A DNA stretch of 64,000 nt from Flavobacteriales bacterium (GTDB lineage Bacteria; Bacteroidota; Bacteroidia; Flavobacteriales; Flavobacteriaceae), in contig JACJYY010000005.1 of the NCBI GenBank assembly GCA_020635875.1, positions 1-64,000 of the forward strand, written 5' to 3'. A program made the translations under genes and the position numbers. Positions within the stretch are counted from its first letter, which is position 1, and the number at the start of each line of letters is the position of its first letter. Positions 53,744 through 63,457 of this stretch are shown here, piece by piece. The notes beneath the pieces were generated by a model that was not told the origin of the DNA, made no database searches, and worked only from the letters and a program-made list of their open reading frames with translations.

Positions 53744-56122
53744 TTACTCTTTTACTTTTCTATTAATTCTTGTATAAACACCTACAAATATCACAACCAG
53801 AAAAACACCTACGCACAATCCATAAAACTGCCAAGTCATCCAAAACGGAGGCAATATAGTCATCTTAATGCTAGCTGGTTGAGCATCCCAAACTCCAAAT
53901 TTATTGCCTGACTGAACCACAAACTCATAATTACCTGGTAAAAGATTAGCAAAGGAAACTGCATTTTGGTTTTGCACAGTAACCCACCCAGAACTCAAAC
54001 CTTTAAGAATATATCTATATTGATTATTCTCTCTTTTCTCAAATCCTAAGTTTGAATAATTAAATGTAACCACGTTTTGCTTATAATTAATCACAACCTC
54101 TCTCTTTTGTGGAATTATGGTATCTGTTTGAATTGGTTTATTATGAACCAAAAGCCCATTAATAATTACCCTTCCCTTTTGCTCTTGGTAGACCACATCT
54201 TTAGGATTAAAATAGTCCACCCCGTTAGCTCCTCCAAAGTATATATTACCCGATGAATCACTATATACCGATTGAGAAAAAAACTGATAACTATTAAATC
54301 CCTCTTTTTTACCAAAATAATTGTACGCCGTGCTACTCCCCTTGTGCTTGAGATAAACTCCCTTGGAAGAACTTATCCAAAAATTCTTAGACTGATCTTG
54401 AATGATACCCGTGATTTCAATATCACTTCCTAAATCGAAGAACAACCCTCCATTATAATCAACATACTTGTTAATCAACCCACTATTAGTACCTAAATAA
54501 AACTGTTGTGCATCACCTTCATAGATTGACGTATAACTATAGGGTTTAACTTTTTCTTCGTCCTTAAAATTTATTCGTTTTAGTAATCGGAATTGACTGT
54601 CTAAAACACATAATCCGTTCGCTGAAGAACTAATCCAAAAATTATTCGATTTATCTCGATAGACAAATTCAATATAATCTCCATAAAAAGACACTGGCAC
54701 CTCATTTTCTTTTGGCAAACCGGTTGTTTTAAAAGTCCCTCTATCATAAAACCGCAAGCCACTACTAGTCCCCACCACAACTCTTTCACCACCTATACTT
54801 AATGAAATTATAGCTCCATTTTCATCTACCTGAACTATAGATTTATTTACAACATTAAACACAAATAGTCCGTTGTAAAGTGTCCCGAACCAGAGATTAT
54901 CTTTATCAAGTAATAAGGCTGTTATCTTGTATTTTTCGAGTTTTTTGTTTTTTAGAAAAGAAGAAACCTCTTGAGTAGAAGTATTGTATTTTACAATCCC
55001 CTCTCTATACGTAGAAAAAAGTAATTCTTCCTTATTAAAGGGCATAATGGAGCGCACTTCCTTACCAATGTTTCCATTTTTATCAACCTCTATGTGCGTA
55101 ATTTTTTTAGGGCTATTATTGTTGATATACAACCCATTATTTCCCGTACCTATCCAAGCAAATTGATTATTATCTATCAACAAACTATGAATGGTCGTTG
55201 ACGGCAGCTTGGATTGATAAAACCCATACACACCCTCTTTTATCTTTTCCTCTGACACGAAGACACCATTTTCAGTTCCTACCCAAATGTGATTTTCATA
55301 ATCTTCTGTAATCGAATTAATAATGTTTGAGGTTGTCTCTTCTTGGTCTAACGTATAATTATGAATTGTGTTTTGTGTTAAATTAAGACATAATAAAGAA
55401 CCGATCTTTCCTATCCATAAATTTCCAGAACTATCAAGGTACAAAGTCCTAACATCTGAATTATTCTCTGCGTTATACTTTTCGACTACATTAACATCTA
55501 CAAAGTTCATGGTTTTAGTATTGAGCACCGAGACTCCATAAGTGGTACCTAACCACAATAACCCTCGTTTATCCAATGACATGGACTTAACGTCCTCATT
55601 TCGCATTTTACCCAGTGTACTGTTCCAAGTAAAAACCCGAGTCTGATAATTTAATCGATTGAATTGGATCAAACCACCCCATGAAGCTACCCAGATTGTA
55701 TCATCCTGAATGATTAAATCCTTCATGTAGCTCCAATGCAACTGCCGATGCTCATCTTTATCGAAAAATCGCATAACCTTTTCAGTTATAGGATTAAAAC
55801 TATTAAGCCCTCCACCGTCAGTTACAAACCATAGTATACCGTCTTTATCTTGATCAATCTTTAAGATTTTTCCTTTCGAAATAGTTGTTGTATCAGCAGG
55901 ATTGTTATGATAAATTTTAAAATTAGACCCATCAAATCTATTTAATCCATTGTCTGTCCCAATCCAAACAAAACCATCCTGTCCTTTATGAATGGCATGC
56001 ACACGATAATTAGACAAACCTTGTTCAATGTTAAAGTTGGTTAAATCAATTGGTATCTGAGCTTGTCCATACGATAAGACCCCCAAAATAAATGCAACTA
56101 TAATTACGCCTATTCTTCTCAT
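53744..56122 (-). CDS. Propeller/Y_Y_Y sensor protein without a kinase
   Basis: A 792-residue protein with a signal peptide (residues 1-20) and two propellers of the two-component-regulator type (blades such as DGFVWIGTDNGLNRFDG, ENHIWVGTENGVFV and SGNIYFGGANGVDYF). A Y_Y_Y domain (VVTFNYSNLGFEKRENNQYR, then LPGNYEFVVQSGNKFGVW) follows. The last element is a TM helix (FWMTWQFYGLCVGVFLVVIF) at about residues 760-785, with only about 8 residues after it. In hybrid sensors a histidine kinase or LytTR/HTH would follow. The stop codon is two bases from a strong terminator, so the short form seems native rather than broken. Confidence 0.85.
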   Translation of the reverse strand: MRRIGVIIVAFILGVLSYGQAQIPIDLTNFNIEQGLSNYRVHAIHKGQDGFVWIGTDNGLNRFDGSNFKIYHNNPADTTTISKGKILKIDQDKDGILWFVTDGGGLNSFNPITEKVMRFFDKDEHRQLHWSYMKDLIIQDDTIWVASWGGLIQFNRLNYQTRVFTWNSTLGKMRNEDVKSMSLDKRGLLWLGTTYGVSVLNTKTMNFVDVNVVEKYNAENNSDVRTLYLDSSGNLWIGKIGSLLCLNLTQNTIHNYTLDQEETTSNIINSITEDYENHIWVGTENGVFVSEEKIKEGVYGFYQSKLPSTTIHSLLIDNNQFAWIGTGNNGLYINNNSPKKITHIEVDKNGNIGKEVRSIMPFNKEELLFSTYREGIVKYNTSTQEVSSFLKNKKLEKYKITALLLDKDNLWFGTLYNGLFVFNVVNKSIVQVDENGAIISLSIGGERVVVGTSSGLRFYDRGTFKTTGLPKENEVPVSFYGDYIEFVYRDKSNNFWISSSANGLCVLDSQFRLLKRINFKDEEKVKPYSYTSIYEGDAQQFYLGTNSGLINKYVDYNGGLFFDLGSDIEITGIIQDQSKNFWISSSKGVYLKHKGSSTAYNYFGKKEGFNSYQFFSQSVYSDSSGNIYFGGANGVDYFNPKDVVYQEQKGRVIINGLLVHNKPIQTDTIIPQKREVVINYKQNVVTFNYSNLGFEKRENNQYRYILKGLSSGWVTVQNQNAVSFANLLPGNYEFVVQSGNKFGVWDAQPASIKMTILPPFWMTWQFYGLCVGVFLVVIFVGVYTRINRKVKE

Positions 56123-56228
56123 GTACTACATTAAATCTAAAGCCTAAAAATACCACTAATACCGAAAAAATAAAATCAATTATCTCAAGAACAACATCTA
56201 ATCCTTAAACTCTTTTTCTTTTCAATAA

Positions 56229-56268
56229 AAAAGAGGCTGTCTAAAAAGTTTTTAGTCAGCCTTTTTTT
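56229..56268 (-). terminator. GAGGCTG-family terminator after the IS1182 relic
   Basis: GAGGCTGTCTAAAA (56233-56246) faces TTTTAGTCAGCC (56250-56261) with one mismatch, next to a T7 run. It matches the 29443-29473 hairpin with only a couple of differences. The other bases of 56123-56339 show no gene. Confidence 0.7.
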
Positions 56269-56339
56269 ATGCTATGATTTTTAGTGTTTATTTTTAAAAT
56301 CAGTTTTAACTTGAAGTTGTTTTATTGGCAAGTTCAGTT

Positions 56340-57256
56340 CTATAACAATAAACTGAACTTTTTTAGGTTGTGAGCCATTGCAATTAGCCCTATTTCAACA
56401 TTTACCTTGTCAATTCCTCGGAGCATGAACCGTTTGAAGTTCATGTTTTGTTTAATATTTCCAAAAACAGCCTCTACATCCCAACATCGTTGTTTTCGCT
56501 TTGCGATTCCTTCGGGACTAGTGAGTAAGGTTTTGGCTTTTTTCTTGAGTCGGACTAGATTGTGATTCCGCTCTATGACTCGATTCCCTTTTATCTACTT
56601 CTTTACCTTGTAAGGCTTCATTAATCGTATCAATAGTAGCAGCGACTTTATCTGCATCTATAGCTTCAAAGTCAGGGGTATTGGGTAGGTTTTCTTCATC
56701 TTTATAAACCTTCTCTACATAAGCCCAAAACTCTTGGAGTTGCTTGCCTATGCGCTCTTTGCCAGTTTGTATGGATTTACCCCAAACAAAGGTGTAGCGA
56801 TTAGCGTTAGCCTCTATTTTTGTACCATCAATATACACGTCTTTCAAACTAACTACGCCTTGTTCTACTAGTAACAAAACTACTTGATGAAAGATTTTTT
56901 TTTAATTGACCGTTTAGACGTTTGCTTCTAAAGTCGTTAATGATATTATGGTCTGGCTTACTTTGACCGCTGAGCCACATGAAGTGAATATTCTCTTGTA
57001 AGGCTTGTTCTATCTTACGTGAAGAATATAAATTACGCAGATAAGCATACACAATTACCTTTAGTAGCATTCTTGGATGATAGCTAGAAGTACCACCTCC
57101 TTTATAACTCTTTTCTAATAAACTGATGTCGACATTATCAATTATTGTATTGACTACTCGAACGGGATGGTTCGTGGCAACTAAATCATCGTAACTCGGT
57201 GGTAACAGACTTAGTTGGTCTTGATTATAGGTTTTAAAGACAACTTGTTTTTTCAT
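56340..57256 (-). pseudogene. IS1182-family transposase relic
   Basis: From the ATG at 57256, the N-terminal domain reads LSLLPPSYDDLVATNHPVRVV and ends NDFRSKRLNGQLKK. An A9 tract (minus strand; 56895-56903) then shifts the frame, continuing as VSLKDVYIDGTKIEANANRYTF. Around 56595 the sequence jumps into yet another frame and to the very C-terminal part, KGNRVIERNHNLVRLKKKAK and WDVEAVFGNIKQNMNFKRFM, ending at TAG 56340. The catalytic middle (around 150-200 residues by family length) is missing. It cannot encode an active transposase. Confidence 0.85.
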
Positions 57257-57290
57257 ATTACAAGATAAGCCTTATATAAAAGAACTACAA

Positions 57291-57318
57291 AAATAAAGGC
57301 AGGACTTTCACCCTGCCT
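57291..57318 (-). terminator. Terminator of the GH13 gene
   Basis: AGGCAGG (57297-57303) pairs with CCTGCCT (57312-57318) across an eight-base loop, followed by TTTATTTTTG on the minus strand. Confidence 0.75.
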
Positions 57319-57350
57319 CATCTATTAAAAATGTAAAAACCTCAACCTTT

Positions 57351-59996
57351 TCACCTCTTAATAAACTTTAATGTTTTGGATTGTCCGTTGTTAAACTGAA
57401 CATTTAACAAATATAATCCACTAGCTAATTCAGAAACATCTACTCTATTATCTTCAAAAGCAGGAATATGTGTTCTGCCATCAAAACCAACTATTGTGAA
57501 ATATCTGATCGTCTCATCTGTCTCAATGAAAACCGATTGATCCGCAAGCGTTGGATATAAATGACATTCTACTCCGTCTTTTTCTTGTTGTCCTAAAAAT
57601 TCAGCTAATCCCAGTGACCAATCATTTTCAGTATAAGACGTTGGCACTACAGGCGTATCTTTTTTACCTGCTGTATAAATCTTAACTTCTCCTGGTTGTA
57701 AAGAAACATTTGTTCCCGCATTCATAGCATTTGACCCTCCTTCTAGATAGTCGTACCAGCTATTCCCTTCTGGCAATGAAATGTTTACTGCTCCTACATA
57801 AGTACTACCGTCAACTACGTTAAAGTTACCCACTATAAACACACGATCATCTCCTTGACCCCAAATAATACTACGAGCCCCTTTACCACTTCCTAAATCC
57901 CCTCCTGTTGGATCACCTTCAAACACATGTGGCATGATACGCGTACGCAACTGGATAATTTTACCCAATTTACTATAAGACCCCATACGATCCGCATCTG
58001 TATACCACCCTAATGCTTCTGGGATTGGTTTAGGATCAACACGTTCACCTGCTGCCCCTTGAGCGTTACTAAAAATACTATAATCATATGCTAGTTCTTG
58101 GAACATCCACATCATATGTGAACCGTCTAACATTACATTAAACGCTGTATTTAATGGTGTACGAGCCGCATATCCAGCCAAGCTCTTAGTATGGGCACCA
58201 TTACCATATGTTTTTGCTTTAAACATATTACGCTCCTCATCATGGGACTCACAATACGTTAAGAACCCATCAATACTGTTTTGACCTAAATCATCACCAT
58301 CATGCAACCATCCCATAGCGGTTTGCTCATAGCTATGAGTGTTATTAAGGTGCACATTCATACCCCAATCTGTATAATTTTTACGCTCGTCATATGTACC
58401 TTCCCAATGCTCTAAAATGAAATATCCTTTCTCATGTCCAGCTTTAACCCCGTTATTGTAATAATCAAAAACAATTTCGCTACGGTTACCACAATCTTGT
58501 CCACAGAAACCATGAGAGATGTCCATACGATATCCATCTGCCTTGTATTCTGTTTGCCAATATTTTAAAACACGCTTAAACATCTCGCGTACTTGCGGAT
58601 TATTATGATCATAATCTTGATTTACACTTGCTCCGTGTGGAGCAATTTGATTAAAGAAAGGATTGTTTGTTGCAATTGCATTAGTTCCCCAGTACATTTT
58701 AGCCTGTGGGGCAGCCCCAGTAACGTGATTGAATACCATATCCAAAATCACAGCAATACCTCTTTTGTGAGCCTCATCTATCAACGTTTTCAAATCGTTC
58801 TCTGTCCCGTAAGATTTATCAACTGCAAAATAGTGTGTTGGGTTATACCCCCAGCTAATATTTCCTTCAAACTCTGTTACAGGCATAATCTGAATAGCGT
58901 TTACACCTAAGTTTTGCAAATAATTTAAACGAGCTGTAATCGCCTTAAAGTTTTTATCTGGTGAAAAGTTATATGTCCACAACTCATAAATCACTAAGTT
59001 GTTACGGTCTGGTTTTTGGAAATTCAAAGTTTCTTGACTCCATCCAAACTGAGGTTTAGCCGTTTGTAAAACAGATACATATCCATCTCCTTGCTCTGGA
59101 TAAGGCTTTAAGTTTGGATATTGTTGCGCTGGCTCCCATTGATCATGATTATGCAATACTTTCTCCGAATAAGGATCACTGATTTTAAGCACAGTTGAAC
59201 CCCACTTCAAAGCATACTGAAAAGCGTATTCTACACCTGGCTCTAATCCAGATATTTCTAACCACCAGTACCCTGAATCATTTTTCATTTGATACGAGTT
59301 AGAAGTTGCCCAGTTATTAAAATCACCTACTACAAAAACATTGTCTGGTACTGCACCATTTCTGTCTTTTGCATATAAACAAAGTGTTACTTTAGTTGGA
59401 TCCGACTCATTATAGGTGATCCCTTCTAGCAACCCTTGAGGTCTTGCTTGGTTTTCAGAACCAGAAATAATCGCAACCACACGTGTATCTGAAGCCATTT
59501 GACCTCCCGAAGAAGCCTCAACTACATACGTATAATCTCCTGGCGTACTTAACGTTTCAGAGAAAGAGATACTTGTACCTGTTTCTTGTTTTACAACCGC
59601 TCCGTTCTTTTTAATCACTAAATCTGCACTTGATGTTGCATTGGCAGTAACCGTAACGCTACTTCCCGCATCTACAGCACCTTCTGATGAATCAGAAGAG
59701 AATTTAACATCTAACTGACCTGCTGGTGAAATCGAAACAAAGAAATCACTTCCAGTCGCTGTTTTTCCTTCTTTTGTTCCTGCTGGCCCGTCATTAAACA
59801 CCATAGATAATTCTGAGTATGGCCCAGTACATCCCGTAAAGTAGGCAGACAAATTAGGGATAGTTAATACCCATTTGTCTCCTTCTTTAGCCAACTGATG
59901 CTTAGCCTCTCCACTTCTCCAAGTAGGTGCACATTTCCATTGTACTCCGACTTCTGTTGCCCCGATGTGAGCATAACAAGCCGTAGCCGTAGCCAT
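57351..59996 (-). CDS. GH13 alpha-amylase-family enzyme with T9SS tail (signal peptide cut off)
   Basis: 881 residues from ATG 59996. Order: an N-terminal beta domain, a bacterial Ig/PKD-like stretch (about 105-175), a CBM48-like N domain (about 190-285, with DNVFVVGDFNNWATSN), and the GH13 catalytic domain. Regions I-IV are seen in DMVFNHVTG (about 420), GYRMDISHGF (nucleophile Asp, about 487), ILEHWEG (acid Glu, about 527) and ESHDEER (about 584). A T9SS sorting tail closes it (LYPTLADQSVFIETD, then NNGQSKTLKFIKR). The enzyme body is intact. Yet the natural start is at 60134, and codon 19 of that frame is TAG (60078-60080), so as it stands the protein either lacks export or is not made. Confidence 0.85.
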   Translation of the reverse strand: MATATACYAHIGATEVGVQWKCAPTWRSGEAKHQLAKEGDKWVLTIPNLSAYFTGCTGPYSELSMVFNDGPAGTKEGKTATGSDFFVSISPAGQLDVKFSSDSSEGAVDAGSSVTVTANATSSADLVIKKNGAVVKQETGTSISFSETLSTPGDYTYVVEASSGGQMASDTRVVAIISGSENQARPQGLLEGITYNESDPTKVTLCLYAKDRNGAVPDNVFVVGDFNNWATSNSYQMKNDSGYWWLEISGLEPGVEYAFQYALKWGSTVLKISDPYSEKVLHNHDQWEPAQQYPNLKPYPEQGDGYVSVLQTAKPQFGWSQETLNFQKPDRNNLVIYELWTYNFSPDKNFKAITARLNYLQNLGVNAIQIMPVTEFEGNISWGYNPTHYFAVDKSYGTENDLKTLIDEAHKRGIAVILDMVFNHVTGAAPQAKMYWGTNAIATNNPFFNQIAPHGASVNQDYDHNNPQVREMFKRVLKYWQTEYKADGYRMDISHGFCGQDCGNRSEIVFDYYNNGVKAGHEKGYFILEHWEGTYDERKNYTDWGMNVHLNNTHSYEQTAMGWLHDGDDLGQNSIDGFLTYCESHDEERNMFKAKTYGNGAHTKSLAGYAARTPLNTAFNVMLDGSHMMWMFQELAYDYSIFSNAQGAAGERVDPKPIPEALGWYTDADRMGSYSKLGKIIQLRTRIMPHVFEGDPTGGDLGSGKGARSIIWGQGDDRVFIVGNFNVVDGSTYVGAVNISLPEGNSWYDYLEGGSNAMNAGTNVSLQPGEVKIYTAGKKDTPVVPTSYTENDWSLGLAEFLGQQEKDGVECHLYPTLADQSVFIETDETIRYFTIVGFDGRTHIPAFEDNRVDVSELASGLYLLNVQFNNGQSKTLKFIKR

Positions 59997-60077
59997 TGAG
60001 CCTCCTGCTGGATCGTAATAAATTTTGATTTCTCCCGTGTAATCATCTGTGATGACAGCAGGTGTTGTCGTTACACT

Positions 60078-60134
60078 CTACGCTGTTAGTGCGACACTAA
60101 AAACCAGAGCAACAAATAGTAATACTTTTTTCAT
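60078..60134 (-). pseudogene. Severed signal peptide of the GH13 enzyme with in-frame TAG
   Basis: ATG at 60134 starts MKKVLLFVALVFSVALTA, a good Sec signal peptide, followed in the same frame by TAG (60078-60080). The frame then resumes with SVTTTPAVITDDYTGEIKIY and runs into the ATG at 59996 and the enzyme. Bacteroidota signal peptides often end in Ala-Gln, so CAG (Gln) to TAG is the simplest explanation: one C-to-T change. Confidence 0.85.
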
Positions 60135-60216
60135 AATACTTTTTTTATTCGCAAATTAATTTTGTTAAAACCAACCTAATTTACTTAAAAAAAAGTTAAC
60201 ACCAAAAACTTACTAT

Positions 60217-62172
60217 CTAAATATCATAGAGTTGGAATTCATTATACAATTTAACAATTGCTGAAATCGACCATGCTTGCTGGATTGTTCCACGTCCATC
60301 CTTGGGATTTGCCCCGTCAAATATTTCTGAAATCCCATACAAACAATCGGCTTCGTAAAAGTGTTTTTTCAGTGCTTCCAGCTCTTTTTTGACTTGTTTT
60401 TTTGCCTTTACGGAATTCTTGTTTAGACGCAGATAGGGTTCGTAATATTCGCTGATGATAAATGGCCAAACCACACCTTGATGATAGGAATGATCTCTCG
60501 TCGCTTGATCTCCACCATAAACAGACACAAAATTGGGATCGTCCATCGCTAAAGTTCTTACCCCATAAGGGGTTAATAATTTCTCTCCTACTTGCTTTAA
60601 AATTTCCTTTTCCTGAACTTCCGACAAAAGACGAAATGGCAAACTCAACGGATACAATTGATTAGATTTGAATGATGCATCAGCTATTGAATCTGGTACA
60701 ACTACGTCATTTAAATAACCTTTTTCATTTAAAAAGTACTTTATGAAATTGGATTTAATCAATTTTTGGTAATTCGAATAGTCCCCATACACTTTTGGCT
60801 TTAGCTCCTCAACAAAATAGTCATATATACACAATACATTATACCATAGTGCATTGATTTCGACTGGACAACCGATTCGAGGTGTCCAAACCTTTCCATC
60901 AGTAATAGCATCCATCCAGGTCAGCTGAACATCTTCTCTACCGCCATATAGCAATCCCTCCTCGGTTACTTTGATATTATATCGTGTACCTTCGATATGG
61001 GCATCTATAACGCTTTGAAGATCATCCATGTATTTTTTGATGAAATTCTTATCCTTAAATTTTCGATAATAATCATACAGTGCCACAAATAACCATAAGG
61101 TAGCATCTATTGTATTATATTCAATCTCTTGGCCTGCATAATCAGGAAAACGATTAGGCAACATTCCTTTATCGAGGTACTTAAAAAAAGTCGACAGAAT
61201 TGACTCTGACTCTTTCTTTTTGCCTAGAGCGATAGTCAAACCTCTCATGGCAATCATCGTATCCCTACCCCAATCGGTAAACCAGTGGTAGCCTGCCAAA
61301 ATTGTGTACGAATCTGTCGAGGCTCTTTTGACCACAAATTGATCTCCTGACACCAATAAATCATTATAAAATTCATCCTTTACAGAAGAATCTTTTAAGC
61401 TTTCAATTTTATTGAGAATTGCCCTTTCAATAGGCTCTGATTTTTTATTCAAAACACTTTCATCCGTCGAAAAAATTAAGGTCACTTTTTGACCTGGATC
61501 CAATTTCAAATCATAAAACCCAATTCGATAATAGTCTTCTTCGTATTTCTGCCCTCTGTATTTATCACGGTGCAATTGCACGTTTTTGTACCAACCTCTT
61601 TCTTCTACAAAACTCCCTTTAGAGGCATTTATATAAAAGGCATCGCTACCGTAATGAGCATGGATTTTTAATTGTCTTTCCTTTTGTACGTAATAAAAGT
61701 CACTTCGGGAATCTTCTCTATAAACCGCATGGTAATCTTTATCTACCAATAAAGGATGAACTTCAAGATTAATAGGGATTTTACCCGTATTCGTATACAC
61801 CAAAACCGTAGCGTTTACACCCTCCATCATAAACACTTTTTTATCTAAAGACCAATCCCCACCTGAATACTTCCATAAGGGAAGAGGTTTTCTCTCAAAA
61901 GATTGCAAATATTGATAACCTTGCGGATGAATTGTTTCAGGATACTCATTGACTGATAAATCGTGGTATTTACCATCTATTTTTACTCTTTCTTCCACTT
62001 TTGAAACTAGCACTCTTCGATCAGTCGGTGGACTCATCGAAGCCACTAATAAACCGTGATACCTTCGTGTATTAGCTCCACATATTGAGGAAGAAGCGTA
62101 TCCTCCTATGCCATTTGTGATTATGTATTCTTTGTTTAACAACTCCTTATCAAATGTTTTCTTTGCAACCAT
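60217..62172 (-). CDS. Glycogen-debranching-type amylo-alpha-1,6-glucosidase
   Basis: A 651-residue protein with the bacterial glycogen-debranching layout. The N-terminal GDE_N-type domain (NGIGGYASSSICGANTRRYHGLLVA) covers about residues 16-270. An (alpha/alpha)6 catalytic domain (GH133 type) follows, with TILAGYHWFTDWGRDTMIA and EIEYNTIDATLWLFVALYDYY. It hydrolyses alpha-1,6 branches of glycogen or starch in the cytoplasm. It sits just upstream of the GH13 gene on the same strand (about 80-base gap), a starch/glycogen pair. No signal peptide is present. Confidence 0.93.
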   Translation of the reverse strand: MVAKKTFDKELLNKEYIITNGIGGYASSSICGANTRRYHGLLVASMSPPTDRRVLVSKVEERVKIDGKYHDLSVNEYPETIHPQGYQYLQSFERKPLPLWKYSGGDWSLDKKVFMMEGVNATVLVYTNTGKIPINLEVHPLLVDKDYHAVYREDSRSDFYYVQKERQLKIHAHYGSDAFYINASKGSFVEERGWYKNVQLHRDKYRGQKYEEDYYRIGFYDLKLDPGQKVTLIFSTDESVLNKKSEPIERAILNKIESLKDSSVKDEFYNDLLVSGDQFVVKRASTDSYTILAGYHWFTDWGRDTMIAMRGLTIALGKKKESESILSTFFKYLDKGMLPNRFPDYAGQEIEYNTIDATLWLFVALYDYYRKFKDKNFIKKYMDDLQSVIDAHIEGTRYNIKVTEEGLLYGGREDVQLTWMDAITDGKVWTPRIGCPVEINALWYNVLCIYDYFVEELKPKVYGDYSNYQKLIKSNFIKYFLNEKGYLNDVVVPDSIADASFKSNQLYPLSLPFRLLSEVQEKEILKQVGEKLLTPYGVRTLAMDDPNFVSVYGGDQATRDHSYHQGVVWPFIISEYYEPYLRLNKNSVKAKKQVKKELEALKKHFYEADCLYGISEIFDGANPKDGRGTIQQAWSISAIVKLYNEFQLYDI

Positions 62173-62242
62173 ATCTGACTTTTTGAAAGTTTCTAAAAGT
62201 ACTAATTCTCAAAAAGTTTAGCATAATACAATTACTTTATAT

Positions 62243-62250
62243 TAGTTTTG
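62243..62250 (+). promoter_or_regulatory. -7 element of the nonulosonate locus
   Basis: TAGTTTTG fits TAnnTTTG 23 bases before the ATG at 62274. The -33 TTG is not evident. Confidence 0.4.
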
Positions 62251-62273
62251 TGTTGTCATATTAAGATTTTTTT

Positions 62274-63434
62274 ATGAAAAAAATAGGTATCATCCCTTTG
62301 CGTAAAGGCTCAAAAGGAATCATAGGCAAAAACAAAAAAAAATTAGTTGGACAACCTTTGTTTTCATGGGTTTTAGGCGAAGCGGAATTGTCCGAGCTTG
62401 ATGAAATATATGTGTTTACCGATGATACTGAAATTATTGATTTCATAAACAAAGAATATACTTGGTCAACAAAAATCAAAGCGCTATTGAGAGGGGAGGA
62501 AAATGCCTCCGACACAGCCTCAACGGAAAGTACAATGATTGAGTTTTGCGAAAAAATAAACTACGACTTTGACTTACTTTGTCTATTACAAGCCACTTCA
62601 CCTTTAACTTTAGCCAAGGACATTAATAACACCTTAGACAAAGTAACAAAAGAAGGATTTGATTCTTCTTTAACCGTGGTAAACACTCATCGCTTTACGT
62701 GGAATGCTAATGGAACTCCAAAAAATTATGACGTATTCAACAGGCCTAGACGACAAGATTTTGATGGCTTATTGGTTGAAAATGGAGCAGTTTATGTTAC
62801 CTCAAAACAATTTTTTATCAACTCAAAAAATAGAGTAAGCGGAAAAATCGGTTTGGTACACATGGACGAAGATTCCTTTATGGAAATAGACAGTCATTCC
62901 GACTGGCTTATCGTAGAAAACATCCTCATTAATCGCCTTAAATCATCTAAAAAAACCAACCGCATCGATTATCTTGTACTTGATGTTGATGGCGTTTTTA
63001 CTGATGGAAGTGTATTATTTAGTCCCGATGGAGAATTCGCCAAAAAATTCGATATGCGAGACGGAATGGGATTAGAAATCCTGCGACAAAATGGTGTTGA
63101 AGTGATTGTTTTAACATCCGAAAACTCAGAGCTTGTCCGTCAAAGAATGAAAAAATTACAAATCAAAGAAGCCCACCTTGGAGTGAAGGATAAATTCACA
63201 TTTTTGAACAAATTGATTATAGAAAAAAATACTAACTTTGGCAACTTATCTTATGTAGGCGATGACGTTAATGATTTAGCCAATATGTGTCGTGTAGCAT
63301 GGTCTTTTGCGCCTAATAATGCCACAAAAGAAGCATTATATCATGCAGATATAACATTAAGGCACAATTCGGCAGAAGGCGCAATACGAGAAACTTGCGA
63401 ATTCATATTGAGATACAACAATAGATTTAATTAG
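62274..63434 (+). CDS. neuA: Acylneuraminate cytidylyltransferase fused to a HAD phosphatase
   Basis: A 386-residue fusion. Residues 1-225 form a nonulosonate cytidylyltransferase (NeuA-type: IPLRKGSKGIIGKNKKKL, then LLQATSPLT), which activates a sialic-acid-like sugar with CTP. Residues about 230-386 form a HAD phosphatase of the KdsC type (DYLVLDVDGVFTDGSVLF with catalytic Asp, VLTSENSELV, YVGDDVNDLAN), able to remove the 9-phosphate before activation. Such fusions are known in nonulosonate pathways. It is followed by neuB 24 bases later, so these make and activate a nonulosonic acid for surface glycans. Confidence 0.9.
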   Translation: MKKIGIIPLRKGSKGIIGKNKKKLVGQPLFSWVLGEAELSELDEIYVFTDDTEIIDFINKEYTWSTKIKALLRGEENASDTASTESTMIEFCEKINYDFDLLCLLQATSPLTLAKDINNTLDKVTKEGFDSSLTVVNTHRFTWNANGTPKNYDVFNRPRRQDFDGLLVENGAVYVTSKQFFINSKNRVSGKIGLVHMDEDSFMEIDSHSDWLIVENILINRLKSSKKTNRIDYLVLDVDGVFTDGSVLFSPDGEFAKKFDMRDGMGLEILRQNGVEVIVLTSENSELVRQRMKKLQIKEAHLGVKDKFTFLNKLIIEKNTNFGNLSYVGDDVNDLANMCRVAWSFAPNNATKEALYHADITLRHNSAEGAIRETCEFILRYNNRFN

Positions 63435-63457
63435 AATAAATTTAGGATTAATATTTT

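Noticed and set aside
56260..56345. Inverted repeat GTTCAG/CTGAAC around 56333-56357
   Set aside because: Six-base arms at the end of the IS1182 relic; too short to set an IS boundary.
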